A stretch of DNA of 64,000 nucleotides from Nymphaea colorata (GCF_008831285.2 NC_045148.1:21943002-22007001), one strand, 5' to 3'; shown: positions 11,241 through 23,345, counted from the stretch's first letter. Translations and numbers: made by a program. Notes: generated by a model not told the origin, from the letters alone.

Positions 11241-12212
11241 GTTTCTTTACAAATTGAAGAAGACTCAAGTCTATTGCTTTGAAACATATTGCCTCACAAT
11301 TTCAAATCCAGCCGCACAACTAATGATCACATCCACAAGACTTTCTGTTGGCTGCCCTTATCTTATTTTCCTTTACCAGTTTTCCACTCTATTCAGTCCA
11401 AATGAAAGTTACAAATTTGAATTTTTTTTTTAAGATTCCCAAAGCTGCGCTTCGACCATAGTCACAAAGATTGTTTTTTCCTTTTAAGTGGAGGGCTTTT
11501 TCACATGGACGAGCTTAAAACAGATAAAAATAATGGAAAAATATGGTACATTTTTTGAAAAAATGGAAAAAATTTTAAAGTCAGAGAAAAATCAAATAAA
11601 TGAGAAATTAATAAGGCTACATTAAAAAAATGGATAAGAAATAAATAGGAATTAGAAAGTTGAAACAAGCAGTTTGACAATAAAAAAGAGTGAAAAAATG
11701 CCTACAGTGAAAAAATGACAATCAATTTGATTCTGTCCACCTGTTATTGTTTTTTTATTAGTTTTTATACCTTGTTCAATTATGTTTAAAAACAATATAA
11801 TTTTTAATATTATTTTTTGACTGGCAACTACATCATCTAAATCACCGGACTGGAGTTAGGCCAACTTTATCCAATCATTTCAAAAGCTGATTTTTTTTTT
11901 CAGTGTCGCAGTCACACTGTTGTGGCTGGCTGTGTTGAATATGAATGCCTATTGATTCATATTTTTTTTCAACTTCGTTCACCATGATTGCACAGAGAAA
12001 CAAGGGCTGAGGACGTCTTCCTTTGGCCAAGTAGCTGAGGCAACCGACTGTGTGTTTAAAAGTTAGATTCAGATTTAGTTGGGTATTTAAAAGTCAAATC
12101 GGCTCGAAAGGGATGAGACATGCATTTCCAGTATATTAAATGCTTCCGTTCAGTGGTCAAACTCTACGTAGTTCTTTCCTTATGTGATATTTCTTTTTTA
12201 TTGTTAATTAAT
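11241..12212. other. Extra segment between RLK1 leader and upstream module
   Basis: RLK1 and RLK2 leaders match up to 'cttctagaaaatttgt' (11240). RLK2 then continues directly into the module beginning 'tatattcttcaattcat', which in the RLK1 region resumes only at about 12212. The intervening 970 bases are AT-rich, have no gene, and include the receptor relic at 11985-12045. The segment may be an insertion here, a deletion in RLK2, or the scar of a collapsed third receptor copy. Confidence 0.5.
11985..12045 (-). pseudogene. Relic of a third LRR receptor kinase (signal-peptide region)
   Basis: The minus strand here aligns with the 5' coding part of RLK1/RLK2. It has a near match to the 'ggccaagggga' and 'gcccttgttt' stretch that encodes the GQGDVPSALV region, then the 'gctgaggcaaccgactg' block near the start codon, with the DNA between them deleted. 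No frame remains. It sits directly beside the upstream module at 12212, as expected for the 5' end of another gene copy. Confidence 0.5.
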
Positions 12213-12510
12213 TTTTATATTCTTCAATTCATTTTTTTCAGAAACGAAATTTGGATTTTTAATTTTTTCTTTATCCGAAGATCCGATAATATTCAAAAGT
12301 CATGTTCAGACCTAAGGCTTATCATGGATCCAAATATGATGAGGATTAAGTAGAATTTCCTACCGAAGACCTCCAAAGAATTGACTCATATTGAGTGAGT
12401 CAGCTGCATTTATCGCTGAGCTACTCCGCTCAGCATCTTGAATGCCAAAGGCTTCAATCTAAGTAAATGCACTGTGCAGCGCATGGCCATTACACTCATC
12501 CACAGTCAAA
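12212..12510 (-). repeat. Receptor-upstream module (copy next to RLK1)
   Basis: The segment matches 59300-59595, upstream of RLK2, nearly base for base over about 280 bases. Shared landmarks are 'ggcttatc', 'gaattgactcatattgag' and 'gctgagctactcc'. More distant versions occur in modules A (31.2 kb), B (32.8 kb) and D (62.4 kb). It probably contained the ancestral receptor promoter. I cannot define motifs beyond the conservation itself. Confidence 0.7.
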
Positions 12511-12589
12511 ACCATGGCAAAAAGTCAGTTGCCACTAGGTTTTCTAATAGATCAAAGACATAACTGTATTATTGAGAAGCCCATAAAAG

Positions 12590-12760
12590 CTTGGTGTGTA
12601 TTATTATGACTTAAGGGATCATTTAACGGTAGAGACACTTTGTAAGTGTCCCATGAATTTGCCCCAAAGATTGAGAAAGGTTCATTTGACCACTAGAACT
12701 ATTATTTTACAAACCTGCTCCAATTGTTGGGATAGATTTGTGGGACACTCAAAAAATATC
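12590..12760. mobile_element. Putative MITE with GGACACTT-type ends
   Basis: 'gacactttgtaagtgtccc' at the left and 'gtgggacactc' at the right form a loose inverted pair. The interior words 'gaatttgccccaaagattga' and 'ctgctccaattgttgg' recur in drifted form at 32225-32365 and 46210-46410. It has no coding sequence. The classification is an inference from these shared words. Confidence 0.4.
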
Positions 12761-12799
12761 CATGCTGCAAAACTACTTCTAAGGAGGACATACATATAT

Positions 12800-13545
12800 A
12801 ATTAGAATGAGTTTTCCTGTCATTGCATGACCAAACTGATTATGGGATGACGCACATGCAAGAGAACATTGCTTTTCTTCTATATATGATGATGATGTTC
12901 AGATTATTTTGCACACCAACTGCCTTCTGTAAGTAGTTAATTGTGTCAATCACTACAAGGGGAACATATCGATTATCCTTCTGGCTGATGAGACCATTTC
13001 TTCCTTGCTCCATTGTCTGCCCTTAGTACAGGGCAAAATATGAATGAAGTTGTTGAGTGATAAAATATAAGATCTCATTCATCAACCATTAATTTCCTAT
13101 CTGATTTTTGAATCAATGGGCACTCAGTACAGCTAGCCATCATGATGAGATGGCGATGTCTTGAAAGTCTGAAAAGGCAAAGCCAAAGCTTTGCTGTCTT
13201 GCTAACTGGCAAATTCTTCAAAGACTGGCTGGCCTTCAACTTTGAATAACATGCACGTTGACCTTGACTTTGAAATTTGCTCGAAATTTGCTTGTGACTT
13301 GACAAAATCAGCTTTTGAAACGAGTGGATGAAGTTGCCTAGCAAATAACATAAAATATGAAAAATTATATTCTTTTTGAAAAATAAATAAACAGTATAAA
13401 AAACTAATTGAAAACAACTTTTTTTTTTAAATAGGTGGGCAGTTGACAACTTTGGTTTGAAATTGAATAGAATTGAAAAGTGGTAAAATGAAATAAGATA
13501 CCAGCAAGACCAAGAAAAAGACTCATGCATCACCACCAACACATA
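12800..13545. other. Gene-free stretch
   Basis: No recognisable gene or repeat. A minus-strand frame of 155 codons (13542-13075) has the low-complexity Phe/Ser/Lys composition of translated AT-rich DNA and shows no domain. Confidence 0.4.
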
Positions 13546-13547
13546 GT

Positions 13548-14090
13548 ACCTAGTTTAGAAATGGTTTCTCGGTTATGCTGGAAACTTTGAATTGATGAAA
13601 GAACTTTGGGATTAATTTGAGGCAAGTAATGCATCCTGTTGCTGCTTGATTAGGACCAAGAAACAAACATTCAGCAGTCGACGGCAGAATCACCACCAAA
13701 TTTCTCAAAACAGAAGTGAAAGAAATGCTCTCTGTCATTTGATTGTATTACTTGTTACTTGTCAGTCAAAAGCAGAATTTATGTTGCATGAACAGCTTGC
13801 TGGGGAATTAATCGTGAAACAAAATCAAACTGTGCAATGGAGAAAGATCAGCAGAGATGCAATTAACTAATGCTGATATACACGGTGATGTTTGCCAAGA
13901 ATTGACTTAACCCTTCAAAAGCACACAAAAGGAAGCAAACCAAAACACACGGATACATGTTAGCGGTTAAACTGCACAAAAAGAGAGCTTAATTTCTATG
14001 TAAGACTGAAGGTGCCAAAAAGCGTATTATTTGACAATCATTTCTTTGGCAACTTATAGCATAACCGGTACTCAAATATTTAATCCACAA
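13548..14090. repeat. Duplicated segment, partner at 29905-30400
   Basis: About 500 bases align in the same orientation with 29905-30400. Shared landmarks are 'gaaatggtttctc', 'accaccaaatttctcaaaac', 'gaacagcttgctgggga' and 'aaaagagagcttaatttcta'. Copies differ by small indels and substitutions. Neither contains a convincing gene. The pair is part of the segmental duplication pattern of this window. Confidence 0.75.
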
Positions 14091-15120
14091 GAAAAATAAG
14101 ATCAACATTACTTGCACAAGCATATCAGTGCTCTGTATGATAAAATGTGTGTGTCAACCAAACTATAGTTTCAAAATTTTAATAGGCACCAAAATAGAAT
14201 TTTTCAATTTTTTTTATATACGTTAATCTAAAATTTATTAAATTTACATATCAATGTTTGAATTTCTTAAAACATCCGTCCCTGGTGTGTATTGTAACTG
14301 TGGGTCTGTCTGAAGTACTACTAGCAATTTTGGCTTGATACATAATATCCTGTTAGATGTTGTGGAATTTTAATAGCTTAATGATTTACCCAATAATAAA
14401 AAGGCAAAAGCCAAAAATCAACAATCGAAAATCATAGCAACAAAAGAACATGAATTTAATGAGCTTTCTTTTGGCAATGTTTCGTAACATATTCTATTGA
14501 TGTTTTAATCAATTGAATGGATTTCACTTTTATCAAAGTGCTTCCTAAATGTTGTTTGACACATTCAGGCCTGTACATGAGTATAAAAATTCAATCACGC
14601 ACTTAGTATGCTGCACATATATTTCGGATGCTTATATCTTCCTTCAGGCTAGTAATCAAACCTGGTGATTGGTCATACATATTGCTGATAATAAATGACG
14701 GATCCGGTAGATGTGACCCTCACATACAGATTCTAGTATTTGGATAACTATGTTACTGGAATGACAAGAATCCAGCATACATAAGTTAAAGCACATAAAT
14801 AAGCAATTATTTCACATAAGACTGTATAAATATCACAATCATATATACCTGTGGAAGATAAGCTGATGCTCCAAAAAAATAAAAAACCAAAATATAATTT
14901 AAATGCTTGCAGCTCTAGGAACTAAGCAGGAAGTACGGGTCGACTGGTAATCACAACAGTATATTATTGTGGTATGTATCTGCCCTAATATTTAGGGCAA
15001 ATTCATGGAATGTTGTAACATAATATTACATAAATCAGCATAATATTTGCGACAGATATATAGAATAGTTACATACTGTTACTGTTGCCAAACAGTACCC
15101 AAAATCAAGATAAGATATAA
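14090..15120. other. Gene-free AT-rich stretch
   Basis: No gene recognised. Near 14975-14995 'tgccctaatatttagggca' is a short perfect hairpin, perhaps a MITE end, without a recognisable partner. Confidence 0.4.
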
Positions 15121-15129
15121 GTATATGCA

Positions 15130-15490
15130 GTTTCGTTGGCTCGAACTTCACTCGAACTCAAACTGCTGGTGCTAAACTCAGGCCAAGATTGGGCTGAAGC
15201 TTAGCGGGCCATTATTTAAAAAAAAAATCAATTTGAACATGAGTAGAAACAGCCGGATTGAGTTGGAACTTGCTAGCAAGGGGGAAATCTGATGTAGCTG
15301 TTTATTGTCGTGATGATATTGTAAAATAATCTTTTACATGTTATCTTATTGATCTTACTCAAGTTTACGTAAGTTGAGCTTGCCAAGCTCGAACTCTACT
15401 CGTTTTCTTAACTTTAACCCGAACACGGCTCGTTTATTAGATAAGTTGAGCTCAATCCGAGTTTAACTAAGAGAGGCCAAGAGTGAATTG
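15130..15490. mobile_element. Degraded hAT-like element, CGAGCT family
   Basis: The interior repeats words such as 'ctcgaactc', 'gcttgccaagctcgaac' and 'acggctcgtt', the composition of the element at 36055-37002. The termini are not preserved clearly enough to give exact ends. Confidence 0.45.
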
Positions 15491-15629
15491 GAGTTGGCTT
15501 GCTTAAAAAATCTGAAATCTTTGCTTCAAATAATGAAAACCACTGTTGTTCAGTCGATTCCAACGTTCCATAATTCATTAGCTTTGTAAAAAATTATTTT
15601 TTAGATGTGAACTAAAATAGAATATATAT

Positions 15630-15633
15630 ATAT

Positions 15634-15666
<33 letters not shown>
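15630..15666. repeat. (TA)n microsatellite
   Basis: TA repeats are interrupted by 'catacata' near 15636-15644 and continue to about 15666. Confidence 0.9.
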
Positions 15667-15669
15667 AAT

Positions 15670-16855
15670 GGGCCATTTTCTTGTTGACAGCAGACGGTAG
15701 AGTGCCACCGACAAGTATATTTTTAGCTGTCACGACAGAATCAACTCTATGAAGTTTGAGAATTACAGTGCCAGTGTTTGGCCCAATATGGCTGGCTGGA
15801 TAAGTCCATCAAGATGATTGGTTCAGAGTAATTAGGTCAACATCTTTCAGTCGCTTGCCACCAAACAATCCAAAATAATAAGACCAAAAAATGGAAATTT
15901 ATCTATTATTTATTTTTTTGCTTATTGGTAGCGGCAATTTTGCTGTATTTAATTATAATTAATTAAATATTGTCCTTATGGTGTATCAGGATGTGATGTT
16001 TGGTTGCACCGAGACGGTGGCGTCGGCCATAGAATGGGCCATGGCTGAGTCATGCACAACCCCAGGGAGATGGTCAAGTTGAAGAGGGAAGTGGGTCTGG
16101 ACCGCCATCTAAACGATAACTAAGGGGCAAGACAGAGGCGGTGTCCTGGCTATGGAGTAATTGAACATCCCGTGGGTCACTGCAACCCCATTCAGCCCAA
16201 GCCCATTTCTCTGAAGAAGATACATCATGCCTTGGTTTGTCCAAGAAATGTTGCAATACTTAATGCAGTGAACAAATAAGACCATCTAAACCGATAAGGA
16301 AAGCCTCAAATAGCAAACCTGGTAATATGGACCATACTGGTGCACAAATTTTCGTGTGCAACTATGATTAATAACTAAAATACCCTTAGTTCACACACAA
16401 AAAAAACCTTTTTGTAAAGACAAAAATGGAAATAAAAAAATAAAAAGATTGTAAAGGACATTTCTTTTAAACAAATAACCAAAATGTCCTTCCATTCTTT
16501 ACCCACACAACTTTCTCTCTGTCTCAGAAGTACCACACCCTTGAACCCATAACGACGGAAGATTGCAGATTGCGGGGAACTCATAGGGAAGAAAATGGAT
16601 CACTTGGGATGTGGGTGGATGGCACATACACCAAGAGGTAGAAGCCCCAGAACAAAAACAGAGCAGTCAACCGTTAGGCCAATGGCTACACCAAAAAAAT
16701 GTCCAAAAAATTGTCCAAGGGTTGAAAAACTATACGAATTGATCACTACAAGTTCTTTGTAACTCCTTCAGTTTAGAGTAAGCACAACTTACATCAAAAC
16801 TTCAAACCAAGACGGAGTTCCAAATAGAGAATCCTCAAACCCAAGCCTATCTCCC
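15670..16855. other. Gene-free stretch with an unrecognised minus-strand frame
   Basis: A minus-strand frame at 16256-16074 (60 codons, start MQHFLDKPRH) lies in a locally GC-richer patch. I do not recognise it. It may be chance or a small captured piece. Nothing else in the stretch resembles a gene. Confidence 0.3.
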
Positions 16856-16859
16856 CACA

Positions 16860-17125
16860 TAGGGCTATGCATCCAGCAGGTCAAAAAAGATTAGTTGGGT
16901 TGATTCGATGGGGCTCCATTCAAAATAATTTTTAATATTATTTTTATTTTAATAATGATATATATTCTATTATTAAAAATATCTTTTATAGTAAAAAAAT
17001 TATTTTATATTTAAAAATATTTTTTTTTATTTGAATTGAATCAAGCCCGAACTCAAGTTTTAGGTGTCATGCTAGCTTAAGTCCGACTCTTATCTAGCCA
17101 GCCAGCTTGATGCTCAAGCCTATCC
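16860..17125. mobile_element. Degraded TIR element with AT-rich centre
   Basis: Left edge 'agggctatgcatccagcagg' and right edge 'gatgctcaagcctatccc' flank a very AT-rich core. The design of GC-containing ends and an AT core matches the CGAGCT and GGGCCC element families elsewhere in the window. Exact ends are uncertain. Confidence 0.35.
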
Positions 17126-17179
17126 CAACAGTCTTACCACTAAGATCTGATTGCCTGCAACCTCCTTCAATCTGCTCTT

Positions 17180-18030
17180 TGGATGATGTTCATCTCACAA
17201 CAATGGTGCCTTGAGCAAGTTTGTGCCCAACAAAATGAACATCCACTTCAATGTGCTGGCTTCTATTATGAAAAAGTTGGAATAGCTACTAAATATTTGG
17301 CACTCACATTGTCACACCATATGGATGGTGGATTTTTTTCGTTCTTATTCCAAGTTCAAATAGAAATACATCTAACGTTGCATCTTCTTATATGTTTGTT
17401 GGCCACTGCATGACATTCTATCAGCCTCTATGCTGGACTGAGAAACAACTTGCTGTTTCTTTCAACTTCCTGCAACAAGATTCAGTCCCAAGAAGGCTCC
17501 ATATAAATGTTGACTATCGATCAATCATTTGGGCATTCGGCCCTGTCCGTGTCACTATATATATGAACTTTTTGTTGTTCGATGGTTTGACATAGTCACA
17601 GAAAACACGTTTACTTCTTAAAAAATAGCAGTTTAAAACTTTAAAGACACGTTTTTTTGAAAAAAATATTAAAAGCAAAAAAATGCATTTTTAAAGCGTT
17701 TTTTCACTTTTTAAATTCCAAACTGTTTTTTTTTCATTTTCTATTTTTTATTTGTTGCAAATCTATTTCTCTTGTGATGTTTGTGTTATTAGTTTCACAC
17801 TTATTTTATTTTTTTCCATTTGTAGTTTTTTAAAATTTTTATTAATTTACCATATTTTTCTTTTTTTTTTAAGCTTGCCGTATTATACAAGAGAAAAGCC
17901 TTACCATTTAAAACTACGAGACATTATTTGTGACTATGCTCTTTGAACTTTGAAGATTAGACCATAATAAATGGTACCTTTTAAGAATCTTAATATTCCC
18001 TTGATAGCTCCCCATTGAGATTCCATAGGT
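17180..18030 (-). pseudogene. Degenerate copia RNase H relic
   Basis: The minus strand reads broken but recognisable copia RNase H motifs. 'KPAHIEVDVHFVGHKLA' (for RTKHIEVDxHFxRxK) is near 17210-17260, 'WCDNVSAKYL' near 17300, and the SRSSTEAEY region near 17450 is heavily altered. Near 17990, 'WGAIKGILRFLKGT' matches the conserved WxAxKRILRYLKGT block. About 350 unrelated bases separate the two parts. Stops interrupt every segment and no LTR is visible. Confidence 0.6.
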
Positions 18031-18049
18031 CCTAAATAAATTAGCTCAA

Positions 18050-18850
18050 CCTTGTAATTACCCCCAAATTTTCAAGTTTCATATATATCTAGCATTTTCA
18101 AAATACTTTCAACAATTTTGGGTATCAAATACTTCAATTTAACGCAGTTCTAATCCAATTACCCTATAATTTGGTTATCGACAATATTTTGGAACTCATC
18201 TGAATTTAAATCTAAACATCCAACCCAAGCCCTACACCAATCTAGGATGATAATTCATGTCAAATCTAGATCTATACCCAATTCCAAGTCAAGGTCCAAA
18301 AACCAAGCCATGGGTCCAGATCTGGATCCAAATCCCAACTTTAGATAAAAAATAGATCCCTCGATCCCAATCTGGATCTAAAACTGAGCTCTAAATCTAA
18401 AACTAAGCCTCAGATCCAAATATAGATCCAAATTCAAAATTTTAGGTCCCAAGTAGAATCTTAGATCTAGACCCAAATCCAAATCCATGTCCCAGATCCG
18501 AAATCCTGCTCTAGGTCCAAAAAGAAGGTTAAAAACTCATATAGACTCGAGAATCAAAGTCAGGCTTAAAATAGGAAAATAGATTCAGAAAATCACCCAC
18601 AGATCTAGATTAGATAAAAGAACCAAAAATCTAGAAAAGAAAATTTTCAAACTCAAATGTTTGAAATGGAGCTCAAGAATCAATTCCCAACGTCATTTGC
18701 AAGCTCGCCCTCGCTTTTCAATTCGACTCAGGTTCGTAAAATCCAAATCAGGATGTAAATCCATATTTCAAGCCTAAGCACCTATCTAATCCATGATGCA
18801 ACCTTTGTCATCGATCTGGGACCCTCCCGTTCAAGGAATTACATCCGGAT
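18050..18850. repeat. Degenerate GATCTAGATC-like repeat, inverted relative to 2400-3060
   Basis: Words such as 'gatctagatct', 'gatctggatccaaat' and 'ccagatctgg' recur throughout. They are the reverse complement of the words in 2400-3060. No gene is visible. The region may be the counterpart of the left block in an inverted pair of the same old element. Confidence 0.45.
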
Positions 18851-20160
18851 CGAAAATGAACCTGGAATAAAAAATAAAAGGAATATTTTACCACTTTAAA
18901 GTATTACATATTTTTGTTGCTAAACTTTTATTTTTTAGGGCGGGAACTACTTGGGGATGCAACAAATTTTGGCAGCGCTTGGTGCACTGCCTAGAACTCT
19001 TGGTGTGCTACTAAGTGCTCTGGCATAGGGTGTTTGCATGGGCCGAGGGCTAATCTCCACAAGTCAAAACCTATAAAACAAAATAAAAATAAAAATAATT
19101 TAAAAAATGAAAAATTCATAAGAAATCTTGAGAAATTAAAACTCTTTCAAATGTTGAATTTTGGCTTTATTTCTTTTTATAAGCTAACCTTTGAGGAACT
19201 TGATCCTTGGGTATAAGCTAACCTTTGAGGAACTCCTTGAGCCCTCTAACTAAGAGCATGGAAGTCCTTTTTATCTCTCTCCATTCATCTATTCTTCTCT
19301 CGCTCTTTCAATAATTCTTTATCTTCAACCTTAGGATTCTCCTTCTTTTCCAACCTTCATCTTCAACCAGTGGAAAGGAGAGCACGTGGGACACCCTTGG
19401 AAAGCTTCTTCAACAAGTCAGAGTTCTCTTCTCTTCTTGAACTATACCATCTCGAGGCATGTAGTCTCATTTTCTCTTGCTTTTCCCTTCTTCCTTCCAT
19501 TTACATCTCTATGAATAGATAATGTGCATGTATGGCTAGTTGATTGTTCTATTGTTAGATGGATGAACTATGAGGATGAGAGCTTGAGGTGGGATTTTTT
19601 TTTCTTTTACATTGATTTTTTAGGTTGAGGATTGTCCAACTCAAGAAAAACACTATGAATAACGAGATGTTAAATGCATTATAGTATTATCTCTACGGTT
19701 AGTTTTGACATCTTTCAAATCCTCATTCCATTGATAAGATACCTATTGATCATCCTATTAGTAGTCTTAAAAGAGTGATCCACCTTTGAAAGAGTGTCTT
19801 CCTAATGGGATTGAAGCACAAGAGAAGCCTTCTTCAACGATAGTTGTCTTTTTCTTTTATAGTTAAATCTCTCTCGCCCGCACCCAATGGTGGGAAAGGC
19901 ATACTTTTTTGCAATACATCAGAGTAAATGAAATTTTTTTAATTTTGTCTATATATATATATATATATAACTTATTTTTAAAAAAATTCAAAAATAGGAC
20001 CTCCGTCCATGAGCCCAAGTTCCTCTCCTGCCTACATAAAAATATTGAAGTTGAAAATTTTCAAAATCATCTCCTTAATCTTAATTTCTATATAAAAGAA
20101 AAAGAGGGGTTAAAATATCACGTTATTATATCATTTTTCTTCCTTATTTTATTCACTCTT
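18850..20160. other. Gene-free stretch with a short direct repeat
   Basis: No gene recognised. A 22-base direct repeat ('ataagctaacctttgaggaa' plus 'ct') occurs at about 19179-19200 and 19213-19234. A (TA)n run lies at about 19951-19969. Confidence 0.5.
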
Positions 20161-20640
20161 TCTTAATTTTTATTTTTTTCTCTTAGAATCTTTATATCTC
20201 TTTGATTATTCTCTTAAAATCTCTCTTTACGGATTTTCATTTCTCTCCCTTAAAAATCTTTACATCTCTCTTGCTTTCATTTTTTTCTTAAAATCGTTTG
20301 CCATTCAACTAGTTTTTCTCTCTTTATTTCTTTTCTTTCTTTTCAAAATCTTTTTCTCTGTCCCTCTCCCTCTGGGCACACATTTTCACTTAAACACCCT
20401 TGCTCTTCTACTAGTCTCTTAAAAATATTATCTCTCTCTCTCTCTCTCCCCATTTTTATCTTAAAATCTTTCGATCTTCTATTAGTTTCTCTTAAAATCT
20501 CTTTATCTTCTACTAGTTTTTCTCTTTATTTCTTTCCACCCACCTATAAATCTTTATCTCTCTTAATTTTCTCTTAAAATCTCTTGCTCTTTTACTAGTT
20601 TTTTTCTGTCTATATTTTATCTCTTAAAAAGTTTATGTCA
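20160..20640. repeat. Pyrimidine-rich degenerate tandem words
   Basis: 'tctcttaaaatctct' and 'ttctactagtttttctc' recur irregularly over about 480 bases, with a pure (CT)n run near 20428-20446. The opposite strand is purine-rich and resembles 1771-2035. Confidence 0.7.
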
Positions 20641-20744
20641 CCCTCTAACTTTTTTGATAAAGTTTTATGAAATACTTTCCTTTAAAAAGAATTTCCTTCC
20701 TTTGCCTTATAAAGTTTTTAACTTCTTTTCCAAATACCACACAT

Positions 20745-20937
20745 CTTATACTCAAATGCTCTTACATTTTGAAAATCAGCCAGAATTGATTCAAAATTCG
20801 AATTCAGATTGTGATATTGGATTTTATATCCATTGTTTGTATCCAAATCAGAGATTGATTATGGATATGTGAATATCCAAAAAAACAGATATATTTCAAG
20901 ATGTATCCTATTTGAATCTGATACATAAACATCCCTA
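20745..20937. mobile_element. Partial hAT-like MITE, GGGATGTCAA family
   Basis: The interior carries 'aattcgaattcagatt' and the right end reads 'catccct', the inverse of the family terminus. The left end is missing. Confidence 0.45.
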
Positions 20938-20939
20938 CT

Positions 20940-22240
20940 CCCAACCCCAATCCCAGGGCTCCAGAAAGACAATAAATAACAAACGATACAAACCCCTCAA
21001 ATTATTCCCTACTGGCCTGCAAGTGTCATACAGTGGAGATAGCTAATAAGAAACTTTGGTAGATAATCAAAATTAAAAACTCTTATCATATATGTATGTG
21101 TGTATGTACATGTGTGTGTGTGTGTGTCTGTGTGTATAGGGCAGATTTAGTATTTAAAAAATAGCAGATTATAAATTTTCGACGAACTCCTAGCAAGGCT
21201 GTTAACAGTAGAAATGCTAGTTCTTTTTGGTAAATCCTATTTCACTTCTTATTTGGCTTAGTAATCAACTGATCAACATTGCTCAAAGCATGTAAATTTA
21301 AACAGTTGAAGGAAGGAACGAAAATTTGACAGAAATCATTAAGAGTGTCATATTTTATTCATGCCATCTCTTATTGTTAGATGTCATATGCAAAGTCTGG
21401 ATGATGCGAAGTGTACATGACCTTGAAATTTGACGATTCGAAGCTCCAATCTGATCACATTTTGTTTCACTAAAGAAAAAAGACTTTACTGCTGCAAGTA
21501 AAATAGGGACTTGTTCGAAAGTGATAAGAAGAGCAAAGACACTAAAACTAAACTCTGAATTGATAGGCCACCAAAAGTTTCAAGGAAGCCCATCAATTTG
21601 GAAACTCAGTCATAGTTATAGCAGAAAAAAATATTAATCATCAAACTTTTTACTTACTAAACTTTCAAAACACCAATTTTTTTAACAATTGCTAATAATG
21701 TGACGTTTGGAAAACTTAAGAATGTAGGAAAAAGGTCAAAATTTCGACTTTTCCATGGATTTGCAGGAATTTCCGGAATTTTTTTGGGGGGAAAATATTG
21801 TCACAACCAATTTGTTGACCAAAGTTTTCAAATCTCAAAGACTGATTGAGATGTTCCAATGCAAAAGTTCTTAATTTCTGTCTCCTATATATGGGCCTAG
21901 TTGTTTCCAAGTATGAGATTGTAAGGGCAACGATCAAGAACACAAGTTCATCAGGGGAGAAAAAGAATAATCCAAACATACTCTGTAAGAGAGACCTCCA
22001 AAACATAGGAAGCCCTGGTACAGGTTGAGTCTTTCGACTTCGACGAAGGAAACAGTATGGATGATGTAGTAAGAAGGAGAAGAGAGTATACAAAAGAATG
22101 AGGAATGAAATCGTAATCCAAGCGGACCCTGAAACAGACCCTCAGATTGTTGATCACATTCCCAGTCAGCCCTAAAGGGAATCAATTTACAAAAAAGCTT
22201 GATCACATCCTTATGAAGACTATGGTGATCTCCTCTCGTA
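20940..22240. other. Gene-free stretch with (GT)n
   Basis: No gene recognised. A (GT)n/(TGTA) microsatellite lies at about 21093-21138. Overlapping frames of 60-134 codons on both strands near 21716-22338 have no recognisable domain. Confidence 0.4.
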
Positions 22241-22249
22241 GCATCAAGT

Positions 22250-22435
22250 CCGTATCTGAATCTAATTGGATATGAATATATCTCAATCCAAATTAAATCC
22301 CATCGGATGTCATTTTCTAAATCCGAATTTGATCTCATTTCTAAATCGAATATTAAGTTTTCTTTTCATATCCGATTTTTTTCAAAATGGTTCTGTCGGA
22401 TATCCAATTTCAATCGGATATATTGACATCCCTAG
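22250..22435. mobile_element. Partial hAT-like MITE, GGGATGTCAA family
   Basis: The right end is the well-preserved 'tattgacatcccta', the inverted family terminus. The interior has 'ccgtatctgaatc' and 'atccgaatttgatc'. The left end is lost. Confidence 0.5.
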
Positions 22436-22459
22436 TTACATTCAACACCACGACCATTC

Positions 22460-22660
22460 ATGGGATTGAATTTGATTACAAAACAAACACCTTACAAGGA
22501 CAAATATGTAGATGGACGATCCATGCATTCCCAAGCTTTACCAGAAATTGAAAAAAGAAGTGTGCCCCGTATTGTGCAAGAAGTTCCACGTTTACCAGAA
22601 ATTCAGAAAAGAAGTGAGCCCCGTATTGTGCAAGAAGTTCCACGGAGTCTCCATCTCTAG
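22460..22660 (+). other. Short open frame with an 18-residue tandem repeat
   Basis: The frame starts at MGLNLITKQT and is 66 codons long. It contains two adjacent 54-base units (22538-22591 and 22592-22645), each encoding LPEIxKRSxPRIVQEVPR. The units differ at only four bases, two of which change residues (E to Q, V to E). I do not know this protein. The frame lies beside a MITE end. It may be a small gene, a piece of one, or chance; the unit length is a multiple of three. Confidence 0.3.
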
Positions 22661-23195
22661 TATAGTTTAGAAATATGCTTAAATTTTGATGATAATTGAA
22701 GATAAGGTGTCGTGTTTTTTATTTTTTAATTTTAACCAGGCCAAACTAAAGCTGTGCATTGCCAAATGCCAACTAAAGAAGCCTGATGTTAGGAGCAATC
22801 CATCATCATGGTCCAGTAGTGCCCACACCAAACCACCAAATTTCTTTTATTTCTAATTTAACTATTTATTATTTTTATATATTGGAGGCCGTTAAGACAT
22901 GAAAAAGTTTTATTAACAGGTCGGATGCCTACCCTCCTGCAGATCCATTTCTTGAGAGCAAAAAAAGGAACGGGGAGGCTTCTATTTTCACTTGAGCATT
23001 GGGATTTAGCCTCCCACTTCTATTTACCCAAAAATTCTGTTTACACAAAAAGATGGAAGACCAACCCGTGCAGTTAAGACAGCATGACTGTCTAATTTCC
23101 TTCATTTAGCTGGACCTGTAGTCGAAACAACATTAACCCGAAACATAGAAGCCAGAAAAAGCACAAGTTAGCACTCCATATCAAGGTGTTGAATC
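22660..23195. other. Gene-free stretch
   Basis: AT-rich DNA with no recognisable gene or repeat. Confidence 0.4.
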
Positions 23196-23197
23196 AG

Positions 23198-23345
23198 AGC
23201 AGTGGTGGAGTCAGAAATTTTTGTCTTTAAACTTCAACCTTTAAAGAACACTGTAAGTTTAAATTTCAATCTTTAAGATGCACTCATATGCAAATCAAGT
23301 AAATTTTATGGGCCTGTGTGCCTATAACATTACTCTGCCACTGGA
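23198..23345. mobile_element. GGGGCGGAGCC-type TIR element, degraded
   Basis: Left edge 'agcagtggtggagtcag' and right edge 'actctgccactgg' are a drifted inverted pair like those at 4165, 34185, 43565 and 62835. It has no coding content. Confidence 0.5.

Noticed and set aside
13075-13542. 155-codon minus-strand frame
   Set aside because: Translated AT-rich DNA with Phe/Lys/Ser bias and no domain, promoter or homologue among the window's repeats.
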